A stretch of 64,000 nt of DNA from Thiobaca trueperi (GCF_004342175.1 NZ_SMAO01000004.1:1-64000), one strand, 5' to 3'. Numbered from the stretch's first letter, positions 37,739 through 46,079 are shown. Numbers and translations are program-made. The notes: generated by a model not told the origin, from the letters alone.

Positions 37739-38116
37739 TTACAGCCCAAAACGGGCTTCATACAAATCCATTGCGCGGTCTAACTCGCGCTCGCTCGCAT
37801 CCATTGCGCGATCAATCTCACGCTCATAGCGATCCTGGCGGCGTTCCTCGGCGAAATGGTGATCGATCATTTCGCTGATGGCGTCCTCGTCCTTCTGGCT
37901 GATCTTCCTTTGCAGCCACGGGGCCGGCCTGCCGCGCTGGTCCAATACCTCCCACTCTGCTTCTGTCCAACCCCAATAATCGTCGGCGCTGTCGCATTTC
38001 CACGGCGAGCCGCGAAACGACGGGGCGTGCGTATAGCTTTCAACGCCGATCAGGCAAGGAATGCCGGCGATGCGTGCGGGGATGGTCTCGATGTATTGCG
38101 GATTGACTTGTGCCAT
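37739..38116 (-). CDS. conserved phage hypothetical protein (125 aa)
   Basis: The protein has IPARIAGIPCLIGVESY near the N-terminus, then WTEAEWEVLDQRGRPAPWLQRKI. That core is typical of a widespread phage and prophage protein of unknown function. The C-terminal ~45 residues are a charged helix with a repeated REIDRAMDASERELDRAMDL pattern. It is the first gene after a promoter with an inverted repeat (38253-38299). Confidence 0.65.
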   Translation of the reverse strand: MAQVNPQYIETIPARIAGIPCLIGVESYTHAPSFRGSPWKCDSADDYWGWTEAEWEVLDQRGRPAPWLQRKISQKDEDAISEMIDHHFAEERRQDRYEREIDRAMDASERELDRAMDLYEARFGL

Positions 38117-38252
38117 GTGTCACCTCGTTGAGTTGATGGCATGCGAGGCATCGCGGGCAGTTGCCGGCTGTTTCCTCGCGCTCGTTGTTTCCGTCCTGGA
38201 TCCGCAGAGGCTCCGACCGTGACGGGGGCCGTTCCCGATTGCCTACAGTCAT

Positions 38253-38299
38253 AATATAACAGCGGTATGTTATAATTACAAGCCGCTGTAATAATTTCA
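38253..38299 (-). promoter_or_regulatory. promoter with inverted-repeat operator for the 37.3-38.1-kb genes
   Basis: On the minus strand TTGTAA (38276-38281), a 17-bp spacer and TATATT (38253-38258) make a strong promoter. Arms ACAGCGG and CCGCTGT (38259-38265 and 38283-38289) flank the -35 and spacer. Just upstream is TGAAATTATTACA (38287-38299), which recurs before the replication gene (61322-61334) and, as a variant, before 39557. Confidence 0.6.
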
Positions 38300-38920
38300 C
38301 GCGCGCCAAATTTGCGCCCCGAGCGATGCCAGCGGCGCAGCAGATACCGCCGACCAACGACCGCCAGCAGACAGGACCGGGAGCGCGGCACCCGCGACCG
38401 GCACCACGACGACGGGTAGCCCGCGGCCAGCCACGGCGCGCGCGAGGATGAGAGAGCCCTTGGAGTGAGGGGCCAGCACCACGACCGCACCGGCATTGCA
38501 CGCGCGAGCAACCGCGCGAGTACGAGCCGCGAGCCGGGTGGAGAGGGGTACCGAGACACCACCGCCAGCCCACGCGCGCAACTGCGCCCCTTCCGAGACG
38601 GCGCGGCGTACCTCGCTGACGGCAGACGCCGGACATGCACCCAACGGCCAACGCCCAGGTGGGATGGACGCGCCGAACGCGGCGAAGACTTCGACCCTGC
38701 ATGCCAGGCCGAGCGCCACGGCAGCGGACAGCGCGCACGCATCCGCGCCGGTGCAGCACCCAACGGCGAGCCGATGACCGCGCGCGAGGAGCGCAGACGC
38801 GGCGGCGGTTGCCAACTGTGAGGACTCCGAGCCCAACACACGCGAGCCGCCGAAGGCCCAGACCTCCGAGACAGCGGGGACACCGACGGGGAACAGTGCA
38901 AGCTGAGACTGAACGGACAT
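38297..38920 (-). CDS. SLOG-superfamily (DprA/TIGR00725-like) protein
   Basis: A 207-residue Rossmann-like protein. GGAGG five bases before the ATG at 38920 (MSVQSQLALFPVG) sets the start. The glycine-rich loop VWAFGGSR, the HRLAVGCCTGADACALSAA segment and the later HSKGSLILARAVAGRGLPVVVVP fit SLOG/LOG-type nucleotide-binding folds. SLOG proteins bind or cleave nucleotide-derived ligands and include sensors in defence systems, as well as DprA. Here it could be a DNA-handling or nucleotide-sensing protein of the element. Function is inference from fold. Confidence 0.7.
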   Translation of the reverse strand: MSVQSQLALFPVGVPAVSEVWAFGGSRVLGSESSQLATAAASALLARGHRLAVGCCTGADACALSAAVALGLACRVEVFAAFGASIPPGRWPLGACPASAVSEVRRAVSEGAQLRAWAGGGVSVPLSTRLAARTRAVARACNAGAVVVLAPHSKGSLILARAVAGRGLPVVVVPVAGAALPVLSAGGRWSAVSAAPLASLGAQIWRA

Positions 38921-38944
38921 GAAAACCTCCAAGCTGGATGACGA

Positions 38945-39214
38945 TTACAGAAAAAACACAGATTGAATGACCGGCACCACGACCGACCAGGCCCACAAAA
39001 AAGCCAGCGCAAGCGACTGCACGAACAGACAGCCAGCGACCGACCGCACGACGTGAAACCGCGCGAGCTGGCGCCAGCAACTGAGCGCGCCAGACAGCCG
39101 CAACAGCCAACCGCGCCACGGCTGCGGGCAGGCGGCAACGAGGAAGGCGCGGGAAGGCAGCCGCCAGCCGCGACCGCCCCACAGCGCCCGGATGCGGGCA
39201 CTACTGCGCAGCAT
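38945..39214 (-). CDS. small membrane protein (89 aa)
   Basis: MLRSSARIRALWGGRGWRL starts at 39214, overlapping the end of the upstream gene by 14 bp. The N-terminus is Arg-rich, and a hydrophobic C-terminal segment (FVQSLALAFLWAWSVVVPVIQ) suggests one membrane helix with the N-terminus in the cytoplasm. Unrecognised. Confidence 0.4.
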   Translation of the reverse strand: MLRSSARIRALWGGRGWRLPSRAFLVAACPQPWRGWLLRLSGALSCWRQLARFHVVRSVAGCLFVQSLALAFLWAWSVVVPVIQSVFFL

Positions 39215-39557
39215 TGAATGCACCCCGCAGGGCGGCGCGCGCCTGAGCCGCCGACACACCAACAGGCAGCCAGATTTTGACCGCATAAGCCGGGCACTGA
39301 GCCGCCAGCGGGCCGGAGCGCCAGACCGCGCTCCCGACACCAGGGCGAACCTGAGCGCGCCAGCCAAGACCACGCGCCAGGGCGGCGAACGCCAGGGCGA
39401 GCTGGAGCCGGGGAGCCGGCAGGAACAGGCAAGCGGGCGGCGGCAGTTGGCCGGCGCGGGGGATGCGAATGGCCCACACCGAACCGCGCGCATGCACGCG
39501 GAACACGACGCGGCCAGCGATGCGGGCGGGGACGGCGGCAAAGGACGGCTGAGACAT
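39201..39557 (-). CDS. hypothetical protein (118 aa)
   Basis: MSQPSFAAVPARIAGRVVFRV starts at 39557. The PARIAGR segment resembles IPARIAG in the 125-aa protein at 37739-38116. Ala/Arg/Leu-rich, helical. It is the first gene of the 39557-38297 group and follows a promoter-like region at 39580-39620. Unrecognised. Confidence 0.5.
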   Translation of the reverse strand: MSQPSFAAVPARIAGRVVFRVHARGSVWAIRIPRAGQLPPPACLFLPAPRLQLALAFAALARGLGWRAQVRPGVGSAVWRSGPLAAQCPAYAVKIWLPVGVSAAQARAALRGAFNAAQ

Positions 39558-39579
39558 GGCGGCGACCCTGTAAACAATG

Positions 39580-39620
39580 GCTTGATGTTATAAGTATAAC
39601 ACAAGCTGAAATAATTACAG
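39580..39620 (-). promoter_or_regulatory. promoter/operator upstream of 39557
   Basis: On the minus strand CTGTAA, a 16-bp spacer and TATACT form a promoter. Inside it lies GTTATACTTATAAC, a perfect palindrome, and the box CTGAAATAATTACAG (39606-39620, plus strand). The box matches the TGAAATTATTACA motif before 38116 and 61271. Confidence 0.5.
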
Positions 39621-41074
39621 GAAAAAACGATAAAAAATAACCGCTTACGCCGCGCGAAGCTGGCATGAAGCCTGCAAACTACCGCCCTGTAGACCGCTTT
39701 TCAGGCCGCCAAGGAGAAACCGAATGTTGTAATCGGCAATTAGGGAGCGAGTCTGCTTGGGCGTGCGCTTCCCGAAGCCCGCAATAAGCTGGTGCACCTG
39801 ACCGCGCCAGCACGATGCTTGATTTTTGGTACGAGGTTGGGGCGCGGGCAGGTGCACGAGCGTTTGCGGGCACCTCGGCGTTGCGGCTCCGTGCGCTTGC
39901 TCCATCGCTGGCGTTGTGGCTGAGAGGTGGTGGCGCACGGTGCCGCACACTAATTCGAGCCTGCTCTGACGACCTCGTTGAACCTGACAGCTTTCGGGTT
40001 GGCGTCGAGATCGCGGTTGGCACCAGATGAAATCAGGCCGTGGCGCTGCGGAGCTTGCGTAGCAGGGCCACACCGCAGCGGGGACAACCTGATCCGACGA
40101 GAGACAGCGACGCGGTGCCGCTGCGTTTGCGGCGCCGTGGCGCGGCCTCAGACGCCCGGCAGACGCAACGTCCAGCGCGCGCCGGGAGCGCGAGCCTACA
40201 GGGACCGTATACCGTCTCAGATAGAGCACCGACCTTGACGAAACCACGCGACAGCAGCGGGCAGGCGGCGGCGAGGCTGGCTGAATAGGTGTCACACTCG
40301 CTGACCGCTCCGACCGCATCATCCCAAAAGAAAAAGCGGAACGAATGCCGGGGCAGGCAGAGAGCAGATAGATAGCGGCCCTACCTCCAGGCTGTCGCGA
40401 GCGCGCGCTGTGCACAAGCGTTAACCGAAACTGAAACCCCGCGCGCGCGAGCCGAGACCACGCCGTCAGGCGGGGGCGAGTCGCGCGCGGAATCTGGCAC
40501 CCGTCGCCTCGCCTTGCTGCATGGGTCGTTACTGTCCGCTCTCGGCATCGCTTACGGATCAGTCGTCAGCCGCCAGTCGTCGCAGGAGTCGCAACGGCCA
40601 GATCAACCCGATCAGTCAGATCAACAGACATCACAGGGGCATGAGTCAGAGCAGCAGGAGTCATCGCCGCCAGATCAGCAAGCGTCCAACAGCAGGGATC
40701 AGAACAGCAGCAGGAGTCAGATCGGCAGGAGTCACAGCAGCGGGGATCAGATCACCAGGAGTCGGATCAACAGCAGGAACCATCTCCGCCAGATCAGCAG
40801 GAGTCGCCGCAGCAGGGATCAGCACCGCCGCCGCCGTGGTCGCCCTGGTCAAATCAGCAGGCGTCAGCACAGCAGGATCCACCGCCGTAGGAGTCGGGAG
40901 TCGGGGCCGGGTCGGCGGTCGGGTGCGGGCGGTCCTCTCCTGTGCGGGGGATCGCGCCCCTTCACAGACGCCCCTCACACGCCCCCTCGTCCATGCCTCC
41001 ACAGTCGCCCTCACCACCTGCTCCCCCTCCCCCTATTATCCCCCTCCCCCTCAGATGAGAGGGGCCGGGGCGGG
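39621..41074. other. 1.45-kb stretch without a convincing gene
   Basis: All six frames have open stretches, but none has a sound start, ribosome binding site or family resemblance, and their compositions (Arg/Ser/Pro-rich in several frames) look like GC-driven shadows. Its only clear structure is the GATC/GAGTC-rich repeat near its right half. It lies between the appendage/lysis genes and the early genes, where a replication or regulatory region would be plausible. Confidence 0.5.
40584..40898. repeat. degenerate repeat rich in GATC and GAGTC
   Basis: The ~310 bp are built of CAGCAG, GGATCAG, AGATCAG and CAGGAGTC units. I count 12 GATC sites between 40601 and 40879 where about one is expected, and around ten GAGTC (GANTC) sites. 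The unit is irregular (roughly 14-30 bp). Both strands translate into repetitive peptides, but no start or partner supports coding. Confidence 0.7.
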
Positions 41075-41386
41075 TTAGATCGCTTGGCCTTTGAACAGAT
41101 AGGCCATGATGAGCACGACCGCCGAGCCGCCAATCGCGGTGGCGAGCCATTTGAGCGCGGAAAAGCCGAACGCGAGATTGCTCAGGTCTTTTTCGATGGC
41201 ATGCACTTTGATGATTTCTGCCTTGAACTCGGCGAGGGTGTCATTGAGCCGTGCAATCATCAGCGTGTTTTCGCGCAGCATCATCGCGAGATCGGTGGCG
41301 GTCTGCTCGATGCGCTCAATCCGCCGCCGAAGTTCGTCCTGGTCGTCGTGCATGGCGGTTTCCTCGTCGGGTGGTGACGGGTTCAT
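41075..41386 (-). CDS. XhlA-like coiled-coil membrane protein
   Basis: A 103-residue protein starting MNPSPPDEETAMHDD at 41386, overlapping the nuclease stop (ATGA). A coiled coil (ELRRRIERIEQTATDLAMML, RLNDTLAEFKAEIIKVHAIEK) is followed by one C-terminal membrane helix (WLATAIGGSAVVLIMAYLF). This is the layout of XhlA/hemolysin-type proteins that accompany phage holins. It ends the cassette with the endolysin and holin, so a lysis role is likely. A longer upstream frame is a shadow. Confidence 0.65.
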   Translation of the reverse strand: MNPSPPDEETAMHDDQDELRRRIERIEQTATDLAMMLRENTLMIARLNDTLAEFKAEIIKVHAIEKDLSNLAFGFSALKWLATAIGGSAVVLIMAYLFKGQAI

Positions 41387-41805
41387 CGGGCAAGCCAGGG
41401 GGTTTGGTGCAGGCCGGGCACGGCCCAGATGCCGCGCCGGGCATCGCGGGCCATGTCTTGCGCGGCCCAATAGGCCGGCTGGGTGGCGGGGCACTGCCAG
41501 AGCGCGACATACCCGCCCAATACCAGCCGTAGCCCACAGTTGCCGTAATCGCGGGTCCGCAAGACCTCGGCGATCAGGCGTCCGTAATCGTCGCGCCCCT
41601 TGATCTGCACCGCGATATGTTCGTTGATGACCAGCAGACTGCGCAGATAGGCGCGGGCGCGGATACCCCAATTCCCCTGGTCGATCTCCGGGGCATCAAG
41701 GTAGGCCAGACGGATGCGGACCTGTTCATCGGCTCCGTTGAGGGTGCGCCGCGCGCCCAAGGTGTCGCCGTCATAGGTGTAGGTCAGGCGCATGATCTCG
41801 CTCAT
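41383..41805 (-). CDS. staphylococcal nuclease-like (SNase) protein
   Basis: A 140-residue thermonuclease-like fold: YTYDGDTL (start of the OB barrel, metal Asp), VRIRLAYLDAPEIDQ (catalytic-site Arg/Asp region), RAYLRSLLVINEHIAVQIKGRDDYGRLIAEVL (catalytic Glu normally after RDKYGR is not conserved: LIAEV) and ARDARRGIWAVPG near the end. No signal peptide, so it acts in the cytoplasm or is delivered. Phages carry such proteins near the lysis genes. Overlaps its neighbours by 4 bp on both sides. Confidence 0.75.
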   Translation of the reverse strand: MSEIMRLTYTYDGDTLGARRTLNGADEQVRIRLAYLDAPEIDQGNWGIRARAYLRSLLVINEHIAVQIKGRDDYGRLIAEVLRTRDYGNCGLRLVLGGYVALWQCPATQPAYWAAQDMARDARRGIWAVPGLHQTPWLAR

Positions 41806-42821
41806 GCTGCCCCCTTGGCCTGGGCATCGGTCAGCGGCTGGCCGCGCCGGGTGCCTTCGATAAAGCCAGGGCTGGCGCTAAAGCCGATGCCGCGCGTGGT
41901 GCGGTCAGGGTTCCACCGGGCCTCGATACGCCCCAGATCATCCAGGGTGACGCTGCCGCCCTTCCTCACGATGTCCTTGATGCGGCGGGTGAGCGTGTTC
42001 AGGATGGTCGTGGTGGTCCAACTGGTGATGTCGGGCAGGTTGGGATTGGCATTGATGGTGCTGGTGATGAACGATTCGAGCCCGTACTGGTTCAGCTTGA
42101 CGGCGGTTGCCTGATCGGGGTTGCGCGGGTACACCATTGGCGGCTTGTGCCAGTTCAACAGCAGGGGCTCGCTCCAGGTCGGCAGGCCAAATTGCCCGCC
42201 ATCGATGGCGCAGACGCCAATCCGAACCTGTTCGGTGTGGTCGGTCAGCTTGCCGCCCAGATCCTCAATGAAACACTCGTGCTCGTCGGCATCGGCGTAG
42301 CCCAGAATGAAAGTCCCGGCCTTGGTGGCGTGGGCCACGATCTTGACCGCGCCCGGATGCCGCCATTGCACATGGATCAGCGCGTCGGTGTCGGGGGTCG
42401 CCTGTCGCCGCAGCGTGGCCCCGCACCATTCCGGCTGTTCGGTGGTCGGCAGGCGCTTGATGCCGCCAGCCAGCGGCAGGACAGCCGGCGCGGAACAGGG
42501 TTCGCCGTCTTTCAGTTCCCAGATCCGCACCGTGAGACGGTGGGTCACGCCATCGTCAGGAATCTCGGGGTCGGTGATTCGCACAATCGCGCGATCCGTG
42601 ACGCCGGGATTGAGCCAGACCCAGATCGGGACCGCTTCCGGCTGGTCGTCCAGTTGCAGGGTCAGGCGCGATTGGTGCGGGTCGCCCTGCCACCAGACCC
42701 AGAGTTCTTGACTGAGAATCGCCTTGGACAGCGGATCAGTGGTGAGTTTGAGCTTGGCGCCCGCGCCGCGCGGGGCCAGCTTCGAGACCAGCGCGACCTT
42801 GATTTTAAAGTTGATCGCCAT
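41802..42821 (-). CDS. phage appendage-type protein with C-terminal HU/IHF-like domain
   Basis: A 339-residue protein. The first ~250 residues are beta-rich with fibre- or adhesin-like composition (WVWWQGDPHQSRLTLQLD, IWELKDGEPCSAPAVLP). The C-terminal ~90 residues look like HU/IHF: TLTRRIKDIVRKGGSVTLDDLGRIEARWNPDRTTRGIGFS, matching the beta-arm pattern kG-sV-L-dfG-fe. The same tail is in the neighbour at 43300-44766. No signal peptide. Function unknown; a role in binding element DNA in a particle or appendage is speculative. Confidence 0.65.
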   Translation of the reverse strand: MAINFKIKVALVSKLAPRGAGAKLKLTTDPLSKAILSQELWVWWQGDPHQSRLTLQLDDQPEAVPIWVWLNPGVTDRAIVRITDPEIPDDGVTHRLTVRIWELKDGEPCSAPAVLPLAGGIKRLPTTEQPEWCGATLRRQATPDTDALIHVQWRHPGAVKIVAHATKAGTFILGYADADEHECFIEDLGGKLTDHTEQVRIGVCAIDGGQFGLPTWSEPLLLNWHKPPMVYPRNPDQATAVKLNQYGLESFITSTINANPNLPDITSWTTTTILNTLTRRIKDIVRKGGSVTLDDLGRIEARWNPDRTTRGIGFSASPGFIEGTRRGQPLTDAQAKGAA

Positions 42822-42827
42822 CGCGCG

Positions 42828-43232
42828 TTACTCGACCAGAATCATGAGTTCGGCAAAGCCGAATTTGACCGGCGGGTCAAACGCCTTGACCCTGAGCGGG
42901 CGGTTGAGTCCCGCGAGGGCCAGCGGCTGCCCGTTGACGAGGGCGTTATAGAGTCCGACCCCGATGATGTCGCTGTCGCCCCAATCGGCGGTGGGCGTGG
43001 CAAAGGTGATGTCTTTGGCGTTGTAGATCACGCCGTTGCCGAACGTCCCCCAATCCAGATCGCTCGGGCCGGCCTTGACGCGGGCATAACCGCCGCCGCT
43101 GACTTCGACGCCACCCGTGCCTGCCGCCGTGGGCAGGGTCGTGAACAGGGCGACATAGATCCCGGCCGGCTTGGTGATCGCGGCGGTGCGGAAATAGCGC
43201 GTCAGGATGTCGGCCAGGAAATAACTGATCAT
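42828..43232 (-). CDS. phage tail-fibre-associated protein
   Basis: A 134-residue protein starting MISYFLADILTRYFRTAAIT at the ATG 43232 (a TTG upstream at 43247 is the alternative). The pattern KPAGIYVALFTTLPTA...GVEVSGGGYARVKAG...ITFATPTADWGDSDIIGVGLYNA belongs to a common tail-fibre-related family of tailed phages (xxEVSGGGYAR, FPTATADWG). It sits between two HU-tailed proteins in a leftward operon. No membrane segment. The best evidence for structural genes in the element. Confidence 0.75.
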   Translation of the reverse strand: MISYFLADILTRYFRTAAITKPAGIYVALFTTLPTAAGTGGVEVSGGGYARVKAGPSDLDWGTFGNGVIYNAKDITFATPTADWGDSDIIGVGLYNALVNGQPLALAGLNRPLRVKAFDPPVKFGFAELMILVE

Positions 43233-43299
43233 GATCAAGCCTCGCAAGTGGAACCGGACGGACAGCCGGCGTCAGACGACGCCGGCCAGCGGGGACGGC

Positions 43300-44766
43300 T
43301 TACGGCTTGGCGGCGGCATCGGTCAGGATGGTGCCGGCGCGGGTGCCGGCCTTGAAGCCGATGGACGGGGTAAAGCCCTGACTGCGGTAGGCGGGGGTGA
43401 TGACCGGCTCGCCGGTAGCGGGATTGCGCCCGAGCCGTTCCTTGGTCCACTTCGCCTCAAAGAGCCCGAAATCATCCAGCTCGACGCTGCCGCCTTTGGC
43501 GATGACATCCTTGATTTTGAGCACGACATGATCGATGGCGGCGTTGACGATGGCCTGACCTTCGGCGGGCAAGGCACCCAGCGCGGACAGGACATCGGCG
43601 AAGACTTCGGCCTTGAACACGGCATAGACCACGTCGCGCGCGGTGCCGGCGATCTGATCGGGGGTCGGCGGGGCAACGGCCTTGACGCGGCTGGTGATGT
43701 CGAGCGCGGGCGCGGCGTAGGTCTCCGCACTCTTGCCGCTGACATTGGTCGCGATGATGTGGAAGCGATAGGGACGCGCCACGGCGGGGCCAACATCCTG
43801 CACCACAAAGCGGCTGATGTTCTCCAGGCGCACCGTGGTGGCGGGGCTGTCGCTGGTGTAGAGGGTGTGCTTTTTGCCCAGATACGAAGTACAGAAAATC
43901 TGCACGCCGGTGCCGGGGTTCTCGGGGTCGAGTTCCCAATCCAGTTTCACCACATCGCTGATCACGTCGTTCCGGTCACGCAGCAGGGTGGCGGTCAGAC
44001 TGCGCGGCGGCAGTGGCGGATCCATGTCGTAGGTGATGAACTGATTGTCAAGCGTCACCCACTCCGACGGATCGCCGTTGACGTTGTAGCGCAGGCGGAA
44101 GTTGACCGCATGGCCCAAGCCGTCACGCGGCACGATCTGATCCTCGGCGCTCACCAGCGACAGCCCGACCGAGCTTTCGGCATAGGTGGTGACGTTGGTC
44201 ACGGGCACCGGCACAAAGCCGCGCGGATCGGCGATATCTTCGACATCCGCCTCGACTTCGATCAGGGTCGGCACCGCGCCGAACCAGCGGAACAGGATGT
44301 CATTGCCGGCGATGGGATCGCCCGTGATCGGATCCTTGCCGCGCGCATTGACCAGCGCGACGGCATGGGCTGGAGCCTTGACGGTGTAGACGGCTCCGCC
44401 GTTGTGCGTGCTCTTGGTCTCGAACAGCCGGTATTCCTGCGCGGCGGTCACGCCGACCGTGGGGCGTCCGGGGTTGAGGGGATCGAACAGCAATTCATCC
44501 AGCGCCTTGTAAAAGGCGCCGCCCTCGTCGCGCGTGAGATAGACCGGCACCGGGTTGGCGGGATCGGCAAAGGTCGGCAGGGCAAACAGCAATTCAGCCG
44601 CCGCCGTCAAAGCGATCACTTTGGACTTCCAGCCGGGCGGATCGTCTGCGCCATCGGCGATGGACGCGGGGGCGATGACCGCGCCGCTCGGGTCATGGAA
44701 CACGGCGGCGCTGACCGTGTTGGTATCGGGGTAAAAGAGCCGGTAGGCGGTGCTGGGCTTGGACAT
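43300..44766 (-). CDS. fibronectin III-like protein with C-terminal HU/IHF-like domain
   Basis: A 488-residue protein starting MSKPSTAYRLFYPDTNTVSA. Residues ~1-230 are beta-rich and unrecognised. About 235-345 looks like one fibronectin type III domain (PPLPPRSLTATLL...VVKLDWELDPEN...RPYRFHIIATNVSGKSAET). The C-terminus from ~400 is HU-like (VVLKIKDVIAKGGSVELDDFGLFEAKW, LGRNPATGEPVITP). Fibronectin III domains are common in tail fibres; fusion to an HU fold is not something I know. No signal peptide. First large gene of the appendage cassette. Confidence 0.7.
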   Translation of the reverse strand: MSKPSTAYRLFYPDTNTVSAAVFHDPSGAVIAPASIADGADDPPGWKSKVIALTAAAELLFALPTFADPANPVPVYLTRDEGGAFYKALDELLFDPLNPGRPTVGVTAAQEYRLFETKSTHNGGAVYTVKAPAHAVALVNARGKDPITGDPIAGNDILFRWFGAVPTLIEVEADVEDIADPRGFVPVPVTNVTTYAESSVGLSLVSAEDQIVPRDGLGHAVNFRLRYNVNGDPSEWVTLDNQFITYDMDPPLPPRSLTATLLRDRNDVISDVVKLDWELDPENPGTGVQIFCTSYLGKKHTLYTSDSPATTVRLENISRFVVQDVGPAVARPYRFHIIATNVSGKSAETYAAPALDITSRVKAVAPPTPDQIAGTARDVVYAVFKAEVFADVLSALGALPAEGQAIVNAAIDHVVLKIKDVIAKGGSVELDDFGLFEAKWTKERLGRNPATGEPVITPAYRSQGFTPSIGFKAGTRAGTILTDAAAKP

Positions 44767-44824
44767 GGTAAAACCTCGTGATGAACGTCAGTCAAAAGCG
44801 CCGGCAGCGGCGCGGGCGAAGCCG

Positions 44825-45250
44825 TCAGGTCGGGCGACCCTCGGGCGCGTAACGGATCGGATTGGCGGCATGGCGCAGGACCAGCCCGCCGACGAGGCGC
44901 ACCGCGAGCCAGACCCAGGCGGCGCGGATGGCCCACATGCCATCACGGCGGCAAAGGTCGTAGAGCAGCCGGTCAGCGGCGCGGCGGTGGGTGCGGGGTA
45001 GATGACCCTCGCGGATGAGTTGATAGAGCGCGTCATGAATCAGCGAGCCGCGCATGAAGGACGGGCTGTGCAGCGTCGGGCCGCTGGGGCCGTCCCAGGC
45101 GTAGCCGGCGCGAATGGTCAGCCAGCCCTCGGCGGTCAGGTCGATGAAGCGGGTGCGGATCGTCGCCCCGTCTGGCGGCGCGAGCGCCGGACAGATCAGA
45201 TCCTGTTGCAGTTGGTAGCGATAGCCACCCTTGTAGGCAATGGCGTTCAT
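44825..45250 (-). CDS. DUF1353 family protein
   Basis: A 141-residue protein with the DUF1353 pattern AGYAWDGPSGPTL...SPSFMRGSLIHDALYQLIREGHL...RRAADRLLYDLCRRDGM. DUF1353 proteins are common in phage tail and lysis regions and their biochemical role is unknown. A C-terminal hydrophobic stretch (AIRAAWVWLAVRLVGGLVL) suggests membrane contact. It lies 4 bp downstream of the holin-like gene. Confidence 0.8.
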   Translation of the reverse strand: MNAIAYKGGYRYQLQQDLICPALAPPDGATIRTRFIDLTAEGWLTIRAGYAWDGPSGPTLHSPSFMRGSLIHDALYQLIREGHLPRTHRRAADRLLYDLCRRDGMWAIRAAWVWLAVRLVGGLVLRHAANPIRYAPEGRPT

Positions 45251-45254
45251 GGGG

Positions 45255-45431
45255 TCAGTCTCGCGGTGGGGTGGAATCGGTCACGAAGGCACCGACCAGA
45301 CCGGCAAGCGCCATCCCGCCCGCGATCACTGCGGCCTGCTGGTCGGGGGTGAGCACCACGCCGGCAGCGGTCAGGAGCCAGATCAGGCCGCGCCAGGTGG
45401 AGGGTTCGCGGGCAAGGTTCTTCCAGTTCAT
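45255..45431 (-). CDS. small holin-like membrane protein (58 aa)
   Basis: A 58-residue frame starting MNWKNLAREPSTWRG with two hydrophobic segments (LIWLLTAAGVVL and AAVIAGGMALAGLVGAFV). Its ATG overlaps the endolysin stop (ATGA), the classic position of a holin. Small proteins with a WKNL...PSTWRGLIWLLTA start are common beside phage endolysins. It would form the membrane lesion that lets the endolysin reach peptidoglycan. Confidence 0.65.
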   Translation of the reverse strand: MNWKNLAREPSTWRGLIWLLTAAGVVLTPDQQAAVIAGGMALAGLVGAFVTDSTPPRD

Positions 45432-45946
45432 GCGGATGCCTCCGGGAGCGGGCGGGCGTGGTCGAGCGCCAGCGCCAACGCCATCTGTCGGCTGCGCTGC
45501 GCGCGTGCCTCCCAGCCCTCGCCAAAGGTCGGCCAGTGCTTGAGCGAGCGGTAATAGGTCAAACGCAGGCGGGAATAGGCTTCGATCAGGTCCGCCGGGG
45601 GGCGGCCCTGGATAGCGGCCAGGGTGATCGGGCCGATGTGGCCATCGTCAGCAACCCCGGCGATCTGTTGCAGGAGTTGCACGGCGCGCACCGCACCGGC
45701 ATTGACCGCCATATCGAGCACCACCAGATCCAGCCCGACCGGCAGCGCATCGCCCCGGATGCGGTCCCAGAAATCGCGCTGGTAGATGGCTTTGGCGTCG
45801 GCGACGGTCAGACGGCGGATGTCGAGCCGGGGGTAACTGCGCTGGCTGATGCCAAACTTGGTGAGTTTGCCGGGGTCTTTGGGGTGATTGACCAATCCGC
45901 CCTCTTCGAGCAGGACGAAATCGATGCAGCGGTGAAAGCGGCTCAT
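45428..45946 (-). CDS. GH108 endolysin (N-acetylmuramidase)
   Basis: A 172-residue glycosyl hydrolase family 108 protein that cleaves peptidoglycan glycan strands. The catalytic Glu lies in the N-terminal EEGGLVNHPKDPGKLTKFGIS motif (family EGGY..dp.D.Gg.T.yGis). The middle DMAVNAGAVRAVQLLQQ and WDRI segments also match. No signal peptide, so export depends on a holin, encoded next. First gene of the leftward cassette ending at 41075. Confidence 0.9.
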   Translation of the reverse strand: MSRFHRCIDFVLLEEGGLVNHPKDPGKLTKFGISQRSYPRLDIRRLTVADAKAIYQRDFWDRIRGDALPVGLDLVVLDMAVNAGAVRAVQLLQQIAGVADDGHIGPITLAAIQGRPPADLIEAYSRLRLTYYRSLKHWPTFGEGWEARAQRSRQMALALALDHARPLPEASA

Positions 45947-46079
45947 GGTGCGATCCTCGACAAGATGCGGCGAGGATCGCGGAGGGATCAGGCGGTGTCG
46001 TGCGGGTTGTGGATGATTTGGAGTTTAAGCGCGGGAAATTTAGGGTTATTGGCGGACGGAAGCGGCAGGCGTCAGCGCC

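Noticed and set aside
39645-40415. Minus-strand 256-aa open frame
   Set aside because: Arg/Ser/Pro-rich composition in the shadow style, no ribosome binding site and no family-like segment.
40514-41377. Long plus-strand open frames over the GATC-rich repeat
   Set aside because: Repetitive DNA gives repetitive peptides in every frame on both strands; part overlaps real minus-strand genes, and starts lack ribosome binding sites.
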